Below are positions 37,290 to 47,360 of a stretch of 64,000 bases of DNA, in pieces. Numbering within the stretch: the stretch's first letter is position 1; every line of letters begins with the position of its first letter. Source of the DNA: Bacillus thuringiensis (GTDB lineage Bacteria; Bacillota; Bacilli; Bacillales; Bacillaceae_G). The DNA lies in the NCBI RefSeq assembly GCF_001182785.1, contig NZ_CP012099.1, positions 1,176,501 through 1,240,500 of the forward strand. Direction: 5' to 3'. The notes beneath the pieces were generated by a model. The model did no database searches, was not told the DNA's origin, and worked only from the letters and a program-made list of their open reading frames with translations. Made by a program: the position numbers and the translations under genes.

Positions 37290-37441
37290 TTTATCCCGCA
37301 TAAACGGGCAGTAAAACTCCCACCTTAAAATTGGCTGGGCAAGGAAGTTAGGTGGGAGATCAACTGTCCGTAAATGCCCGATTGGTTCAACTAATAATCA
37401 GTGGGGATGAACCCCCCCCACTGATTAAAGTTTCACTTTAT
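37290..37441 (+). repeat. full-length bcr1-type interspersed repeat
   Basis: A 152-bp segment bounded by TTTAT at both ends (37290 and 37437). It holds internal inverted repeats: CGGGCAGT / ACTGTCCG, CTCCCACCT / AGGTGGGAG, and AATCAGTGGGG / CCCCACTGATT. This is the known B. cereus-group element bcr1, a small mobile-like repeat able to fold as RNA. It lies between putP and the trp leader. Confidence 0.85.
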
Positions 37442-37650
37442 AATCTATCATGATTATTCTGAAAAATCCATATAGAAATACGAATTTTCAGAAATGTAAG
37501 CGTTTTTTGATGTCATTTTACTTTTTTAATATATAATATTCATACAAAAAACCTTATTTTTAATAGAGTATTTATTATATTTACATAAAAAGAGGTTGTT
37601 TTGTCAATATAATATTGAAAGGAAAGAAAAATAAAATTTTTAAAAAAGTA
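37442..37650. other. AT-rich stretch upstream of the trp promoter
   Basis: About 200 bases, very AT-rich, with no open frame or strong repeat. It may hold upstream promoter elements. Confidence 0.4.
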
Positions 37651-37680
37651 TTGACTTGTGAAAAAAGTCAGGTCTATAAT
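37651..37680 (+). promoter_or_regulatory. sigma-A-type promoter of the trp operon
   Basis: TTGACT (37651-37656), an 18-base spacer and TATAAT (37675-37680). The T-box leader starts about seven bases later. Confidence 0.85.
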
Positions 37681-37686
37681 GAGTGC

Positions 37687-37957
37687 AACTTAAAAAAATG
37701 CAAGCGTTGATGAAGAAGAGTACACATGATGAACATGTCAGAGAGCTGATGGTTGGTGCGAATCAGTATGGAATTGATGTGGAATGGGCTTCGGAGCTTC
37801 CAAACCGAAACGAAAGAAGTAGGCTTTGGCGACATGATCTCATCGATACAAGAGACACGTATTGTTTTTGATACGGTAAAGTGCGTTACATTTGTAACGA
37901 ATTAAGGTGGCACCACGGGAGTACCCGTCCTTTCTATAGGATGAGTACTCCCTTTTT
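37687..37957 (+). promoter_or_regulatory. T-box riboswitch 1 (tRNA-Trp)
   Basis: Leader RNA with stem I elements (GAGAGCTGATGGTTGGTGCG, then AATCAG), a specifier-loop region GGAATGGGCTTC containing UGG (Trp), and the T-box AGGTGGCACCACGG (37905-37918). An intrinsic terminator follows: GGGAGTAC / GTACTCCC with a T run to 37957. Uncharged tRNA-Trp would stabilise the antiterminator. A short open frame across this leader has no ribosome site and is not a gene. Confidence 0.92.
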
Positions 37958-37992
37958 GTGTATAAAAAATTAAATAAATGAAATCGTTTAAG

Positions 37993-38250
37993 TAAGAAGA
38001 GTACGTATATTGGAGACGTTACAGAGAGCCGGGAATAGGTGGGAGCCCGGTACGGTGCCATATACGGAATGGGCTTACGAGAGGTATGCTGAACAATTAT
38101 TTTCAGTAGGCAACCCGGGTTCCGCCGTTACAAGGATAAGGTATAAAATTTGTACCTGAACAAAGCGGGATGCTTTTGCATCCAACACGAGGTGGTACCG
38201 CGGTATATTTATCGTCCTCTACATATTTTTGATATGTAGGGGACTTTTTT
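37993..38250 (+). promoter_or_regulatory. T-box riboswitch 2 (tRNA-Trp), in tandem
   Basis: A second complete T-box leader: stem I (GAGAGCCGGGAATAGGTGGG), specifier region GGAATGGGCTTACGAG with UGG, T-box GAGGTGGTACCGCGG (about 38189-38203), and a terminator GTCCTCTACATAT / ATATGTAGGGGAC with T run. No promoter is seen between the two, so transcripts must pass both. Confidence 0.93.
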
Positions 38251-38274
38251 ATTTTTCAGAGTGAGGTGAAGGAC

Positions 38275-39693
38275 ATGATGACGAAAGAAGAATTTATAAA
38301 ACAAAAAAGAGAGAGAAAGACATTTTTAGTAATCACTGAAGAAGAAGGAGATAGCATTACGCCAATTTCTTTATATAGACGTATGAAAGGAAAGAAGAAA
38401 TTTTTATTAGAAAGTTCACAGCTTCATCAAGATAAAGGGCGTTATTCTTGCTTAGGATGTAATCCTTATGGAGAAGTAAAAAGCGTTGGTACGGAAGTAG
38501 AACGAACGATTTTCGGGCAAACAGAAAATTTACAAGGTAACGTACTACAAGTGTTAGAAGAAATAATCGCACCATCACAAGTAGACAGCCCATTTCCATT
38601 TTGCGGAGGAGCAGTTGGTTATATTGGATATGATGTCATTCGGCAGTATGAAAACATTGGAGCGGATTTACACGACCCATTAAATATTCCGGAAGTACAC
38701 CTTTTACTATATCGTGAGTTTATCGTTTACGATCATTTACGCCAAAAGTTGTCGTTTGTATATGTATGCAGGGAAGATGAGTCAGCAGATTATGAGGAAG
38801 TATACGAAAGGCTGCGAGTATACAAAGAGGAAGTGCTACAAGGAGAAGAAGCTGAAGTAAATGAAATACAATCCACATTATCATTCACTTCTTCTATAAC
38901 GGAAAAAGAGTTTTGTGAGATGGTAGAAACGGCGAAAGAACATATAAGAGCCGGAGACATATTCCAAGTCGTACTGTCACAGCGTTTGCAAAGTGAATGT
39001 ATTGGTGATCCATTCGTGTTATACCGAAAACTTCGAATTGCAAATCCATCACCATATATGTTCTATATCGATTTTCAAGATTATGTTGTACTCGGTTCTT
39101 CGCCGGAAAGTTTGCTATCAGTAAGGGAGAATAAAGTGATGACGAATCCAATTGCTGGTACAAGGCCGAGGGGGAAAACGAAGAGGGAAGATGAGGAAAT
39201 CGAAAAAGAACTGTTAGGCAATGAGAAAGAGCGAGCAGAGCATATGATGCTTGTAGATCTTGGGCGAAACGATATTGGTAGAGTGAGCGAAATCGGCTCG
39301 GTTACGATAGATAAATATATGAAAGTAGAAAAATACTCTCACGTTATGCACATTGTATCTGAAGTTTACGGAACATTACGAAAACAAATGAGCGGATTTG
39401 ATGCATTAGCGTATTGCCTACCAGCAGGAACAGTGTCGGGAGCTCCGAAAATTAGAGCGATGGAAATTATAAATGAGCTAGAGAATGAAAAAAGAAATGT
39501 ATACGCGGGTGCAGTTGGATACGTTAGTTTTTCAGGAAATCTTGATATGGCGCTCGCTATTCGAACGATGGTCGTGAAGGATGAAAAAGCATACGTTCAG
39601 GCAGGAGCGGGAGTTGTTTATGATTCAGACCCAGTAGCTGAATATGAAGAAACGTTAAATAAAGCGAGAGCACTATTGGAGGTAATGAAATGA
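38275..39693 (+). CDS. trpE: anthranilate synthase component I
   Basis: Makes anthranilate from chorismate using ammonia from TrpG. Chorismate-binding motifs are PIAGTRPRGKTKREDEEIEK, DLGRNDIGRV, YCLPAGTVSGAPKIRAMEI and YAGAVGYVSFSGN. The N-terminal feedback region has LLESSQLHQDKGRYSCLG (the LLES tryptophan site). A GTG at 38266 also opens the frame, but GAGGTGAAGG sits before the ATG pair at 38275/38278; 472 residues from 38275. Its last codons overlap trpG. Confidence 0.95.
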   Translation: MMTKEEFIKQKRERKTFLVITEEEGDSITPISLYRRMKGKKKFLLESSQLHQDKGRYSCLGCNPYGEVKSVGTEVERTIFGQTENLQGNVLQVLEEIIAPSQVDSPFPFCGGAVGYIGYDVIRQYENIGADLHDPLNIPEVHLLLYREFIVYDHLRQKLSFVYVCREDESADYEEVYERLRVYKEEVLQGEEAEVNEIQSTLSFTSSITEKEFCEMVETAKEHIRAGDIFQVVLSQRLQSECIGDPFVLYRKLRIANPSPYMFYIDFQDYVVLGSSPESLLSVRENKVMTNPIAGTRPRGKTKREDEEIEKELLGNEKERAEHMMLVDLGRNDIGRVSEIGSVTIDKYMKVEKYSHVMHIVSEVYGTLRKQMSGFDALAYCLPAGTVSGAPKIRAMEIINELENEKRNVYAGAVGYVSFSGNLDMALAIRTMVVKDEKAYVQAGAGVVYDSDPVAEYEETLNKARALLEVMK

Positions 39694-40277
39694 TTGTACT
39701 AATTAATAATTATGATTCATTTACTTATAACTTGTATCAACTGTTAGGTGAATACGAAGAAGATATTGTAGTCGTAAGAAATGATGAAATAAGGATAGAA
39801 CAACTAGAAGAGATGAATCCAACAGGAATTGTGCTTTCACCAGGACCAGGAAAACCGGAGGATGCTGGCATTTGTATCGACGTCATCCGTCATTTTTATA
39901 AGAACGTTCCCATATTAGGGATTTGTCTTGGCCACCAAGCGATTATAGCTGCATTTGGAGGAGACATTGTTAGAGCAGAACGTATTAAACACGGAAAAAC
40001 ATCGCGTGTGAAACATAACGGAACGTCAATCTTTTCATACGTTACACAGCCGCTAACGGCAATGCGCTATCATTCCCTTGTTGCAGAGCAAACGAGCTTG
40101 CCAGAGTGTTTTGACATACTAGCGACAGCGATGGACGATGGAGAAATAATGGCAGTCCGTCACAATTATTATCCGCTCTTCGGATTACAGTTTCATCCGG
40201 AATCAATCGCAACAGAAGAAGGCGGAAAGTTAATACGTGCCTTTTTAACAGAAGTAAAAGAGGAGGAAAGAGTATGA
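39690..40277 (+). CDS. trpG: anthranilate synthase component II, glutamine amidotransferase
   Basis: Class I glutamine amidotransferase that supplies ammonia to TrpE. The nucleophile is in [12 protein letters not shown], the oxyanion region is [11 protein letters not shown], and the His/Glu pair is in [10 protein letters not shown]. Length is 195 residues. Start and stop overlap neighbours by four bases on both sides (ATGA). Unlike B. subtilis, where pabA/trpG sits in the folate operon, it lies here inside the trp operon. Confidence 0.94.
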   Translation: MIVLINNYDSFTYNLYQLLGEYEEDIVVVRNDEIRIEQLEEMNPTGIVLSPGPGKPEDAGICIDVIRHFYKNVPILGICLGHQAIIAAFGGDIVRAERIKHGKTSRVKHNGTSIFSYVTQPLTAMRYHSLVAEQTSLPECFDILATAMDDGEIMAVRHNYYPLFGLQFHPESIATEEGGKLIRAFLTEVKEEERV

Positions 40278-41299
40278 ATAACTATCTTCGTAAATTAGTG
40301 GAGGGTCAACATTTAACAGAAGAGGAAATGTATAAAGCAGGACTACTTTTATTAAGTGAAAACATATTAGAAAGTGAAATTGCAGCTTTCTTAGTCTTAC
40401 TGAAAGCGAAAGGTGAAACTGCAGAAGAAATATACGGTCTCGTTCGGGCTCTTCGCGAAAAGGCATTGCCGTTTTCGAACCATATACAAGGAGCAATGGA
40501 CAATTGCGGGACGGGTGGTGACGGTGCCCAAACGTTTAATATTAGTACAACATCGGCATTTGTACTGGCAGGAGCTGGCGTAAAGGTTGCAAAACATGGT
40601 AATCGAGCTGTTTCTAGTAAAACAGGAAGTGCAGATTTATTAGAAGAACTCGGTGTAAATATTAGCAGTACCCCAAACGAAATTGATTATTTATTAGAGC
40701 ATGTCGGCATCGCATTTTTATTCGCACCAGCGATGCACCCAGCATTAAGACGCATTATGAAAATAAGAAAAGAATTGAATGTGCCGACGATTTTTAACTT
40801 AATTGGTCCTTTAACAAATCCGGTAAATTTAGAAACACAATTTGTCGGCATTTATAAACGAGATATGTTACTACCAGTTGCGCAAGTATTACAGAAGCTG
40901 GGAAGAAAACAAGCGCTTGTCGTAAACGGAAGTGGATTTTTAGATGAAGCATCATTACAAGGGGAAAATCACGTAGTCCTTTTAAAAGATAATGAAATAG
41001 TAGAAATGAGTATTGATCCAGAAAAGTATGGTTTTTCAAGAGTGAAAAATGAAGAAATTAGAGGGGGGAATTCAAAAGAAAATGCAAAGATCACAGTCGG
41101 CGTATTGAGCGGAGAAAAGAGTGTTTATCGCGATACAGTTTTATTAAATGCAGGTCTAGCCCTTTTCGCAAATGGAAAAACAGAAACGATTGAGGAAGGA
41201 ATTAAACTAGCGGCACATAGCATTGACTCTGGAAAAGCATTAACCAAATTAAACTTATTAATTGCAGCAAGCAACGAAAAATTAGAAAGGGTGAACTAA
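40274..41299 (+). CDS. trpD: anthranilate phosphoribosyltransferase
   Basis: Transfers phosphoribose to anthranilate. The PRPP-binding motif is [17 protein letters not shown], and [21 protein letters not shown] holds the anthranilate/PRPP contacts. [15 protein letters not shown] is also conserved. Length is 341 residues. ATG overlaps the trpG stop. Confidence 0.96.
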   Translation: MNNYLRKLVEGQHLTEEEMYKAGLLLLSENILESEIAAFLVLLKAKGETAEEIYGLVRALREKALPFSNHIQGAMDNCGTGGDGAQTFNISTTSAFVLAGAGVKVAKHGNRAVSSKTGSADLLEELGVNISSTPNEIDYLLEHVGIAFLFAPAMHPALRRIMKIRKELNVPTIFNLIGPLTNPVNLETQFVGIYKRDMLLPVAQVLQKLGRKQALVVNGSGFLDEASLQGENHVVLLKDNEIVEMSIDPEKYGFSRVKNEEIRGGNSKENAKITVGVLSGEKSVYRDTVLLNAGLALFANGKTETIEEGIKLAAHSIDSGKALTKLNLLIAASNEKLERVN

Positions 41300-41300
41300 A

Positions 41301-42062
41301 GTGGGGACGATTTTAGATGAAATTGTAGAACAGAAGAAAAAGGAAGTTGCGGAGTTATATGAAATATATACACCCGTAAAAGCAAAAAGAAAGACACATT
41401 CACTTGTAGAAGCGTTACAGCAGTTTACTGTCATTGCAGAAGTAAAGCGAGCATCACCATCAAAAGGAGATATCAATTTACACGTTGACGTACGAAAACA
41501 AGTGGGAATATACGAAGACTGCGGGGCAGGAGCAGTATCTGTTTTAACAGATGGTCAATTTTTTAAAGGATCGTTTCACGATTTACAAACAGCAAGAGAA
41601 GAAAGTAACATTCCGCTTTTATGTAAAGATTTCATAATCGATAAGATTCAAATCGATAGAGCGTATGAAGCGGGAGCAGATATTATTTTACTAATCGTAG
41701 CAGCGTTAACGAAAGAGAAGTTAAAAGAGTTGTATAGCTACGTGTTAGAAAAAGGATTAGAAGCGATTGTTGAAGTTCATGATGAACAGGAATTAGAAAC
41801 TGCGATTGTATTAAATCCGCACGTTATTGGCATTAATAATCGTAATTTAAAAACGTTCGAAGTAGATTTAAGCCAAACTGAAAAGCTTGGAAAAAGATTG
41901 AATGAGGAGAAACTACTTTGGATTAGTGAAAGTGGCATTCATTCAAAAGAAGATATTATTCGTGTTAAAAGAGCTGGAGCCAAAGGTGTATTAGTTGGAG
42001 AGGCGCTTATGACATCATCTTCTATTAATAGTTTTTTTGAAGATTGTAAGGTGAATATATGA
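41301..42062 (+). CDS. trpC: indole-3-glycerol phosphate synthase
   Basis: Closes the indole ring. Beta/alpha-barrel motifs are [52 protein letters not shown] and [13 protein letters not shown]. Length is 253 residues. The start is GTG at 41301, directly after the trpD stop; the ribosome site AGAAAGG lies in the trpD end. Confidence 0.96.
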   Translation: MGTILDEIVEQKKKEVAELYEIYTPVKAKRKTHSLVEALQQFTVIAEVKRASPSKGDINLHVDVRKQVGIYEDCGAGAVSVLTDGQFFKGSFHDLQTAREESNIPLLCKDFIIDKIQIDRAYEAGADIILLIVAALTKEKLKELYSYVLEKGLEAIVEVHDEQELETAIVLNPHVIGINNRNLKTFEVDLSQTEKLGKRLNEEKLLWISESGIHSKEDIIRVKRAGAKGVLVGEALMTSSSINSFFEDCKVNI

Positions 42063-42673
42063 AAGTGAAAATTTGCGGCATCACTGATGTGGAAACAGCG
42101 AAAAGTGCGTGCGAATATGGCGCAGATGCACTCGGATTTGTTTTTGCAGAAAGTAAACGGAAAATCACTCCAGAGAGAGCGAAAGAAATTATTCAGGAGC
42201 TTCCAGCCAACGTGTTAAAAATCGGTGTTTTCGTAAATGAATCAGTAGAAGTGATCCAGAAAATTGCAGATGAGTGTGGGTTAACACATGTACAACTACA
42301 TGGGGATGAAGACAATCATCGAATTAGAAGATTGAATATTCCGTCTATAAAAGCTCTCGGAGTGACTTCGGAGGACGATATGAAAAATGCTCAAACATAT
42401 GAAACGGATTATATATTGTTTGATAGTCCGAAAGAAAAGTTTCACGGGGGAAATGGAAAGAAATTTTCATGGGAGTTACTCGCACATATGCCAAAAGAGT
42501 CGCGAGAGAAAACGATATTAGCTGGTGGATTAAATGCTCTTAATATAGAAGAAGCAATTCGAACTGTTCGGCCTTATATGGTTGATGTGAGCAGCGGAGT
42601 AGAGATAGAAGGAAAAAAAGATGTAGAGAAAATAAAACAATTTATTATAAAAGCGAAGGAGTGTTCCAAATGA
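42059..42673 (+). CDS. trpF: phosphoribosylanthranilate isomerase
   Basis: Amadori rearrangement step. It starts [21 protein letters not shown], with [26 protein letters not shown] and [15 protein letters not shown]. The catalytic Cys is in KICG. Length is 204 residues. It overlaps trpC and trpB by four bases each. Confidence 0.95.
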   Translation: MKVKICGITDVETAKSACEYGADALGFVFAESKRKITPERAKEIIQELPANVLKIGVFVNESVEVIQKIADECGLTHVQLHGDEDNHRIRRLNIPSIKALGVTSEDDMKNAQTYETDYILFDSPKEKFHGGNGKKFSWELLAHMPKESREKTILAGGLNALNIEEAIRTVRPYMVDVSSGVEIEGKKDVEKIKQFIIKAKECSK

Positions 42674-43863
42674 ACTACGCATATCCAGATGAAAAAGGAC
42701 ATTACGGTATATACGGAGGAAGATACGTTCCAGAAACGTTAATGCAATCTGTACTAGAACTAGAAGAAGCATATAAAGAAGCGATGCAAGATGAGGCATT
42801 TCAAAAGGAATTAAATCATTATTTAAAAACGTACGTTGGAAGAGAAACACCGCTTTATTTCGCTGAAAATATGACGAAGTATTGCGGAGGTGCAAAGATT
42901 TATTTAAAACGTGAAGATTTGAATCATACAGGAGCTCATAAAATTAACAATACAATTGGTCAGGCACTTCTTGCGGTGCGAATGGGTAAGAAAAAAGTTG
43001 TCGCTGAAACAGGAGCTGGACAACACGGAGTTGCAACAGCTACTGTATGTGCTCTTCTCGGGTTAGAATGCGTCATTTTTATGGGAGAAGAAGATGTAAG
43101 ACGTCAAAAATTAAATGTGTTCCGAATGGAATTACTCGGAGCGAAAGTAGAAAGTGTAGCAGCAGGTAGCGGTACATTAAAAGATGCGGTAAACGAGGCG
43201 CTTCGTTACTGGGTTTCACATGTGCATGATACGCATTACATTATGGGATCTGTTCTCGGACCACATCCATTCCCGCAAATTGTCCGTGATTTCCAAAGTG
43301 TAATTGGGAATGAGACGAAAAAACAATATGAAGAATTAGAAGGGAAATTACCAGAAGCAGTCGTTGCTTGCATTGGTGGTGGGAGTAACGCGATGGGTAT
43401 GTTTTATCCGTTCGTACATGATGAAGAAGTTGCTCTTTACGGCGTAGAGGCAGCTGGAAAAGGCGTTCATACAGAAAAGCATGCAGCCACTTTAACGAAA
43501 GGAAGCGTCGGTGTTTTACACGGATCAATGATGTATCTTCTGCAAAATGAAGAAGGGCAAATTCAAGAAGCACACTCTATTTCAGCAGGACTCGATTATC
43601 CAGGTGTTGGTCCAGAACATAGCTTGCTAAAAGATATTGGCCGCGTTTCTTATCATTCGATAACAGACGAAGAAGCATTAGAAGCATTTCAATTATTAAC
43701 GAAAAAAGAAGGCATTATCCCGGCCCTAGAAAGTTCACATGCTGTCGCATACGCCTTAAAATTAGCTCCGCAAATGAAGGAAGATGAAGGACTTGTTATT
43801 TGTTTATCTGGCCGCGGCGATAAAGATGTAGAGAGTATAAAACGTTATATGGAAGAGGTGTAA
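42670..43863 (+). CDS. trpB: tryptophan synthase beta chain
   Basis: PLP enzyme that condenses indole with serine. The PLP lysine is in [20 protein letters not shown], the catalytic Glu region is [11 protein letters not shown] and the phosphate loop is [12 protein letters not shown]. The frame opens at GTG 42661, but the ATG at 42670 overlaps the trpF stop as ATGA and has AAGGAG eight bases ahead; 397 residues. Confidence 0.97.
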   Translation: MNYAYPDEKGHYGIYGGRYVPETLMQSVLELEEAYKEAMQDEAFQKELNHYLKTYVGRETPLYFAENMTKYCGGAKIYLKREDLNHTGAHKINNTIGQALLAVRMGKKKVVAETGAGQHGVATATVCALLGLECVIFMGEEDVRRQKLNVFRMELLGAKVESVAAGSGTLKDAVNEALRYWVSHVHDTHYIMGSVLGPHPFPQIVRDFQSVIGNETKKQYEELEGKLPEAVVACIGGGSNAMGMFYPFVHDEEVALYGVEAAGKGVHTEKHAATLTKGSVGVLHGSMMYLLQNEEGQIQEAHSISAGLDYPGVGPEHSLLKDIGRVSYHSITDEEALEAFQLLTKKEGIIPALESSHAVAYALKLAPQMKEDEGLVICLSGRGDKDVESIKRYMEEV

Positions 43864-43866
43864 AAA

Positions 43867-44643
43867 ATGGGAGTAGAAAAAATTAAAGCAGCGTTTGAAA
43901 ATGGCAAGAAAGCATTTATTCCGTACGTAATGGGCGGAGATGGTGGACTTGAGAAATTAAAAGAAAGAATTCGTTTTCTAGATGAGGCTGGAGCAAGCAT
44001 CGTTGAAATTGGTATTCCGTTTTCAGATCCAGTCGCAGATGGTCCAACGATTCAAAGAGCAGGAAAGCGAGCGTTAGATAGCGGTGTAACATTAAAAGGC
44101 ATTTTTCAAGCTTTAGCGGAAGTAAGGAAAGAAGTACAAATGCCATTTGTTCTTATGACATATTTAAATCCGGTACTTGCATTCGGAAAAGAGCGATTCA
44201 TCGAGAACTGTATGGAAGCAGGTGTAGACGGCATCATCGTACCAGACTTACCGTATGAAGAACAAAATATTATTGCTCCGTTACTTCGAGAGGCAAACAT
44301 TGCGCTCATTCCACTCGTTACCGTAACGAGCCCTATTGAAAGAATTGAAAAAATTACGAGTGAATCAGAAGGGTTCGTTTATGCTGTTACAGTAGCGGGC
44401 GTAACGGGAGTACGTCAAAACTTTAAAGAGGAGATTCATAGTTACTTAGAAAAAGTAAAATCACACGTCAACTTACCAGTAGTCGCTGGATTTGGCATTT
44501 CAACAAAAGAACATGTAGAAGAAATGGTTACAATATGCGACGGAGTTGTCGTTGGAAGTAAGATCATTGAGCTTTTAGAAAATGAAAAGCGAGAAGAAAT
44601 ATGTGAATTAATATATGCAACAAAACAAAAAGAAGAGGCGTAG
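43867..44643 (+). CDS. trpA: tryptophan synthase alpha chain
   Basis: Releases indole from indole-3-glycerol phosphate. Family runs are [17 protein letters not shown] (catalytic Glu and Asp), [13 protein letters not shown] and [15 protein letters not shown]. Length is 258 residues. Its last codons form the left arm of the operon terminator. Confidence 0.96.
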   Translation: MGVEKIKAAFENGKKAFIPYVMGGDGGLEKLKERIRFLDEAGASIVEIGIPFSDPVADGPTIQRAGKRALDSGVTLKGIFQALAEVRKEVQMPFVLMTYLNPVLAFGKERFIENCMEAGVDGIIVPDLPYEEQNIIAPLLREANIALIPLVTVTSPIERIEKITSESEGFVYAVTVAGVTGVRQNFKEEIHSYLEKVKSHVNLPVVAGFGISTKEHVEEMVTICDGVVVGSKIIELLENEKREEICELIYATKQKEEA

Positions 44644-44661
44644 TCTCTTCTTTTTGTTTTG
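44621..44661 (+). terminator. trp operon terminator
   Basis: A 17-bp perfect stem (left arm CAAAACAAAAAGAAGAG) with a seven-base loop containing the trpA stop. The right arm itself has the T-rich run. Confidence 0.85.
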
Positions 44662-44716
44662 CGTAATAAATGTTAAAATATACAGAAAATACATATAATT
44701 CAGAGGGTGAGAAGGC

Positions 44717-45076
44717 ATGCTAAGACGGAAATTACTATATCTTCTTTTAACTGTACCACTATACGCTTGGCTCATTAGCATGACGAAAATAGAGTTGATG
44801 GCTCTATTTTTAGGATATGTATTCATCTTTTCAAATTTAAATCGCATTCAAGAACAGTCTATTTTAGAAATATGTATATTTTCGATTAGTGTAGAATTAT
44901 TTAGTATCGTTTCGATTGTATTATTAAACGAATTATTCAGGTGGATTCATTCATTTGAATTAATGAAATTTGGAAATATTGTATTGCAAGTAATATGTGC
45001 TTATATTGTGTTTGTTGTGTTAGATAAAATAGTCGGACAGCAGACAGTTTTTCAGGATAATAGAAAATGGGAGTGA
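44717..45076 (+). CDS. small hydrophobic membrane protein, unknown
   Basis: A 119-residue protein with about four hydrophobic segments and a charged C-terminus (FQDNRKWE). It has an ATG behind CAGAGGGTGAGAAGGC. No family is recognised. It stands alone between the trp terminator and its own terminator. Confidence 0.62.
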   Translation: MLRRKLLYLLLTVPLYAWLISMTKIELMALFLGYVFIFSNLNRIQEQSILEICIFSISVELFSIVSIVLLNELFRWIHSFELMKFGNIVLQVICAYIVFVVLDKIVGQQTVFQDNRKWE

Positions 45077-45079
45077 TTT

Positions 45080-45107
45080 AAAAAAGGAGCTAAACGGCTC
45101 CTTTTTT
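45080..45107 (+). terminator. terminator
   Basis: Stem GGAGC / GCTCC extended by A and T runs (AAAAAA before, TTTTTT after), loop TAAACG. Confidence 0.8.
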
Positions 45108-45126
45108 AAATCTGTTGTAAAAACAA

Positions 45127-45154
45127 TTGAAAATTATGACATCTGTTATATAAT
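45127..45154 (+). promoter_or_regulatory. promoter of the lactate permease gene
   Basis: TTGAAA (45127-45132), 16-base spacer, TATAAT (45149-45154). Confidence 0.7.
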
Positions 45155-45193
45155 AGTTAAAAATTGTATTTTATAACGAAATGAGATGATAAC

Positions 45194-46693
45194 ATGGTCA
45201 TATTGTTGGCACTTATCCCAATTATAATGATTTTCATTTGTTTATTTTTATTTAAACAAACGTCATTAAGGTCTTCGTTAATTTCTTATGCTGTGTCTGT
45301 TGGAATCGTTTTACTCTCGCCAACGTTTCGATTAGGGATAAGTGAAACTGTGCACGCAACGATTAAAGGGTGGTTAATTTGTTTTATTGTCGGGTACGTT
45401 TTATTTTTCGGTATTTTTTTATTTCACCTCATGAACAAAATGGGGTACATCGATCAAGTAGCACGTTTTCTAGAAGAAGTTACTCAGGATCGCTTATTAC
45501 AAATGCTGCTTATGTGTTTTGGCATTTGCCCGCTTATTGAATCAGTAAGTGGATTCGGTATCGGCTTCATGGTTGCAGCACCTATTTTTCTTTCACTAGG
45601 ATATAAACCATTTCAAGCTGTACTGCTCTCATTTATCGGCTTACTAGCTAGTTCATGGGGCGCAATGGCAACTGGTACGATTATCGGTTCGCAGCTAATA
45701 AATATGCCTCTTACAACACTTGGTACAAATACAGCGCTATTAAGTATTCCGATGTTTGCTTACTTTATTATTCTTTCTTTACACGTTGTTGGCGGCTGGC
45801 AAGCGATTATAGAAAAGTGGAAAGAAGGAGTAGGATTCTTTCTATTATTTTCTCTCGGAATCTATCTTTCTAACGCATACGTAAGCGTGGAACTAGCCGG
45901 GATATTAAGTTCTATCGTTACGATTACATTTGGCTTTCTTATCATTAAATTAAAAGGAAAAAGTGGGCAAAATCTTATAACAGAACATGCGGCTGCAACG
46001 GAGAGAGAAGTATCCATTATAAAAATTATTAGCCCTTATATATTTCTAACAGTTTGTATTTTACTTTCTCGCCTCGTTCCAGCATTACATGATTTGTTCA
46101 GATCATATGCGGTTCTTGATTTGAAATCATACTCTTACAAACTAGAGTTACTATATTCACCAGGATTTTGGCTCGGTATGACTTGCTTATTTACTATTAT
46201 TTTCTTCCGCATCCCGTCTAATATTATTAAACAATCACTCTTGCAAACGATCAAACAATGGATTCCTTTTGCGATTACGACGACAATGTTTATCGCCATT
46301 TCAGAACTAATGGGTGCATCAGGCATGCATTCATTACTCGCAAAGACAGCTGGTGAAACATTTGGAACCTTTTTCGTTTTCGTTGCTCCGTTTATTGGCG
46401 CTATTGGTGGATTTTTAACAGGTAGTAACGCAGGATCAAATGCAATGTTTATAAAACTACAAATGCAAACCGCACAAAACGTAGCACTCCCGTGGCAATA
46501 TGTCACAACACTTCAAAACACTGCATCATCAGTAGCGACAATCGCTTGTCCATCACGGATTACACTAGGTGCTTACTTATGTAATATCCCTTACCGTGAA
46601 AATGAACTATTAAAGAAGACGACGTTAATGATCTTTGGTGCGGTATTACTTATAGTAGTGGAAGTTATTTTCTGGTATATGTTGAGAAATTGA
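45194..46693 (+). CDS. lctP: L-lactate permease (LctP family)
   Basis: Lactate/proton symporter with about 12-14 hydrophobic segments in 499 residues. Family signatures are CPLIESVSGFGIGFMVAAPIF and, near the end, GGFLTGSNAGSNAMF followed by LQNTASSVATIACPSRI. It is monocistronic between a promoter and a hairpin at 46693-46722. B. cereus has several paralogues, so the symbol is for the family. Confidence 0.88.
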   Translation: MVILLALIPIIMIFICLFLFKQTSLRSSLISYAVSVGIVLLSPTFRLGISETVHATIKGWLICFIVGYVLFFGIFLFHLMNKMGYIDQVARFLEEVTQDRLLQMLLMCFGICPLIESVSGFGIGFMVAAPIFLSLGYKPFQAVLLSFIGLLASSWGAMATGTIIGSQLINMPLTTLGTNTALLSIPMFAYFIILSLHVVGGWQAIIEKWKEGVGFFLLFSLGIYLSNAYVSVELAGILSSIVTITFGFLIIKLKGKSGQNLITEHAAATEREVSIIKIISPYIFLTVCILLSRLVPALHDLFRSYAVLDLKSYSYKLELLYSPGFWLGMTCLFTIIFFRIPSNIIKQSLLQTIKQWIPFAITTTMFIAISELMGASGMHSLLAKTAGETFGTFFVFVAPFIGAIGGFLTGSNAGSNAMFIKLQMQTAQNVALPWQYVTTLQNTASSVATIACPSRITLGAYLCNIPYRENELLKKTTLMIFGAVLLIVVEVIFWYMLRN

Positions 46694-46722
46694 AAATTCT
46701 CCTATATTTAGGAGGATTTTCT
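46693..46722 (+). terminator. terminator after lctP
   Basis: Stem AAAATTCTCCT / AGGAGGATTTT (one G-U pair) with a six-base loop and TTT after. Confidence 0.78.
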
Positions 46723-46785
46723 TTGTTACTGGATAATGCTTTAAATTATGAAAAGCTGCTACTAAATGAATAGGAGATGAAATGT

Positions 46786-46848
46786 ATGGCACTAAAAAAC
46801 TACGGCGTGTTAAAAGGTACAGCTATACAATCAAAGATAGGAAAAGGG
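46786..46848 (+). pseudogene. 5' exon/fragment of a DUF2278 (YukJ-like) gene split by an IStron
   Basis: ATG at 46786, nine bases after AGGAG, opens 21 codons: MALKNYGVLKGTAIQSKIGKG. This is the N-terminus of DUF2278 proteins (LKNYGVLKG is the family start). The next codon is TAA, belonging to the inserted element. The rest of the protein continues in frame at 48764 (KTPHYQVHLQDEAG). It may be an expressed exon rather than a dead fragment if the element splices out of the mRNA. Confidence 0.85.
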
Positions 46849-47300
46849 TAACTAACTGTTACAATTTATTTAGCTAATTATAACTAAAGTGAATTAAATA
46901 TATCAGTAAGCCCTGCCAGTCAAGTGGTTGGCTAGCGGGCGGGGGAACTGCGGGCAATTTCTAAATATGATTGAACAACAACGTGGCTAGAAATGGTGAA
47001 CGTGCATGCTGCGAAATCAGAAAAAATCAATCAGATGGCGCAAGGTTAAATCCTAAACACTAGAACAATGGATCTTCCGCCTCGAATCATCTAAGTCAAC
47101 ATGGATAAGATGAACGTTCAACGACTATCTCGTATAACTGACGAGAGTACATCACAAGCTTATGGTGGTGGGAAAATCCTCTATCTCTAAGTAGATAAAT
47201 ATATAGTCTGCGCTCATGTGAAAATATGAGAAGTTCATAAGAGAACTGGCTAAGGAATTGCGCCCTTAGTTGAACGAGATACATTTGATTAAATCTATCA
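46849..47300 (+). ncRNA. group I self-splicing intron core of the IStron
   Basis: Core elements seen directly: R-like GTTCAACGACTA at 47116-47127 and S-like AAATATATAGTCT at 47197-47209. These pair as P7 (GACTA 47123-47127 with TAGTC 47204-47208). Between them is a perfect 6-bp P8 (TCTCGT / ACGAGA). P-like AACTGCGGGCAA is at 46946, and a P5-like stem pairs ATTTCT (46957) with AGAAAT (46989). A P9-like hairpin CTCAT / ATGAG lies near 47214-47229. The 5' end has the hairpin GTAAC-TAACT-GTTAC. The right boundary given is approximate. The splice sites are not established: the precise join has G, not the usual U, before the 5' site, but G as the last intron base. Confidence 0.82.
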
Positions 47301-47360
47301 AATCTCATTGAATCTATCGAACGTATGTGCTACGATAAGTTTAATGAGGTAAGAATAATA

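Noticed and set aside
37683..37871. 62-codon open frame in the trp leader
   Set aside because: It lies wholly inside T-box 1 with no ribosome site; the RNA structure explains the sequence.
47096..47308. Minus-strand open frame across the intron core
   Set aside because: It is antisense to the ribozyme core and has no family features.
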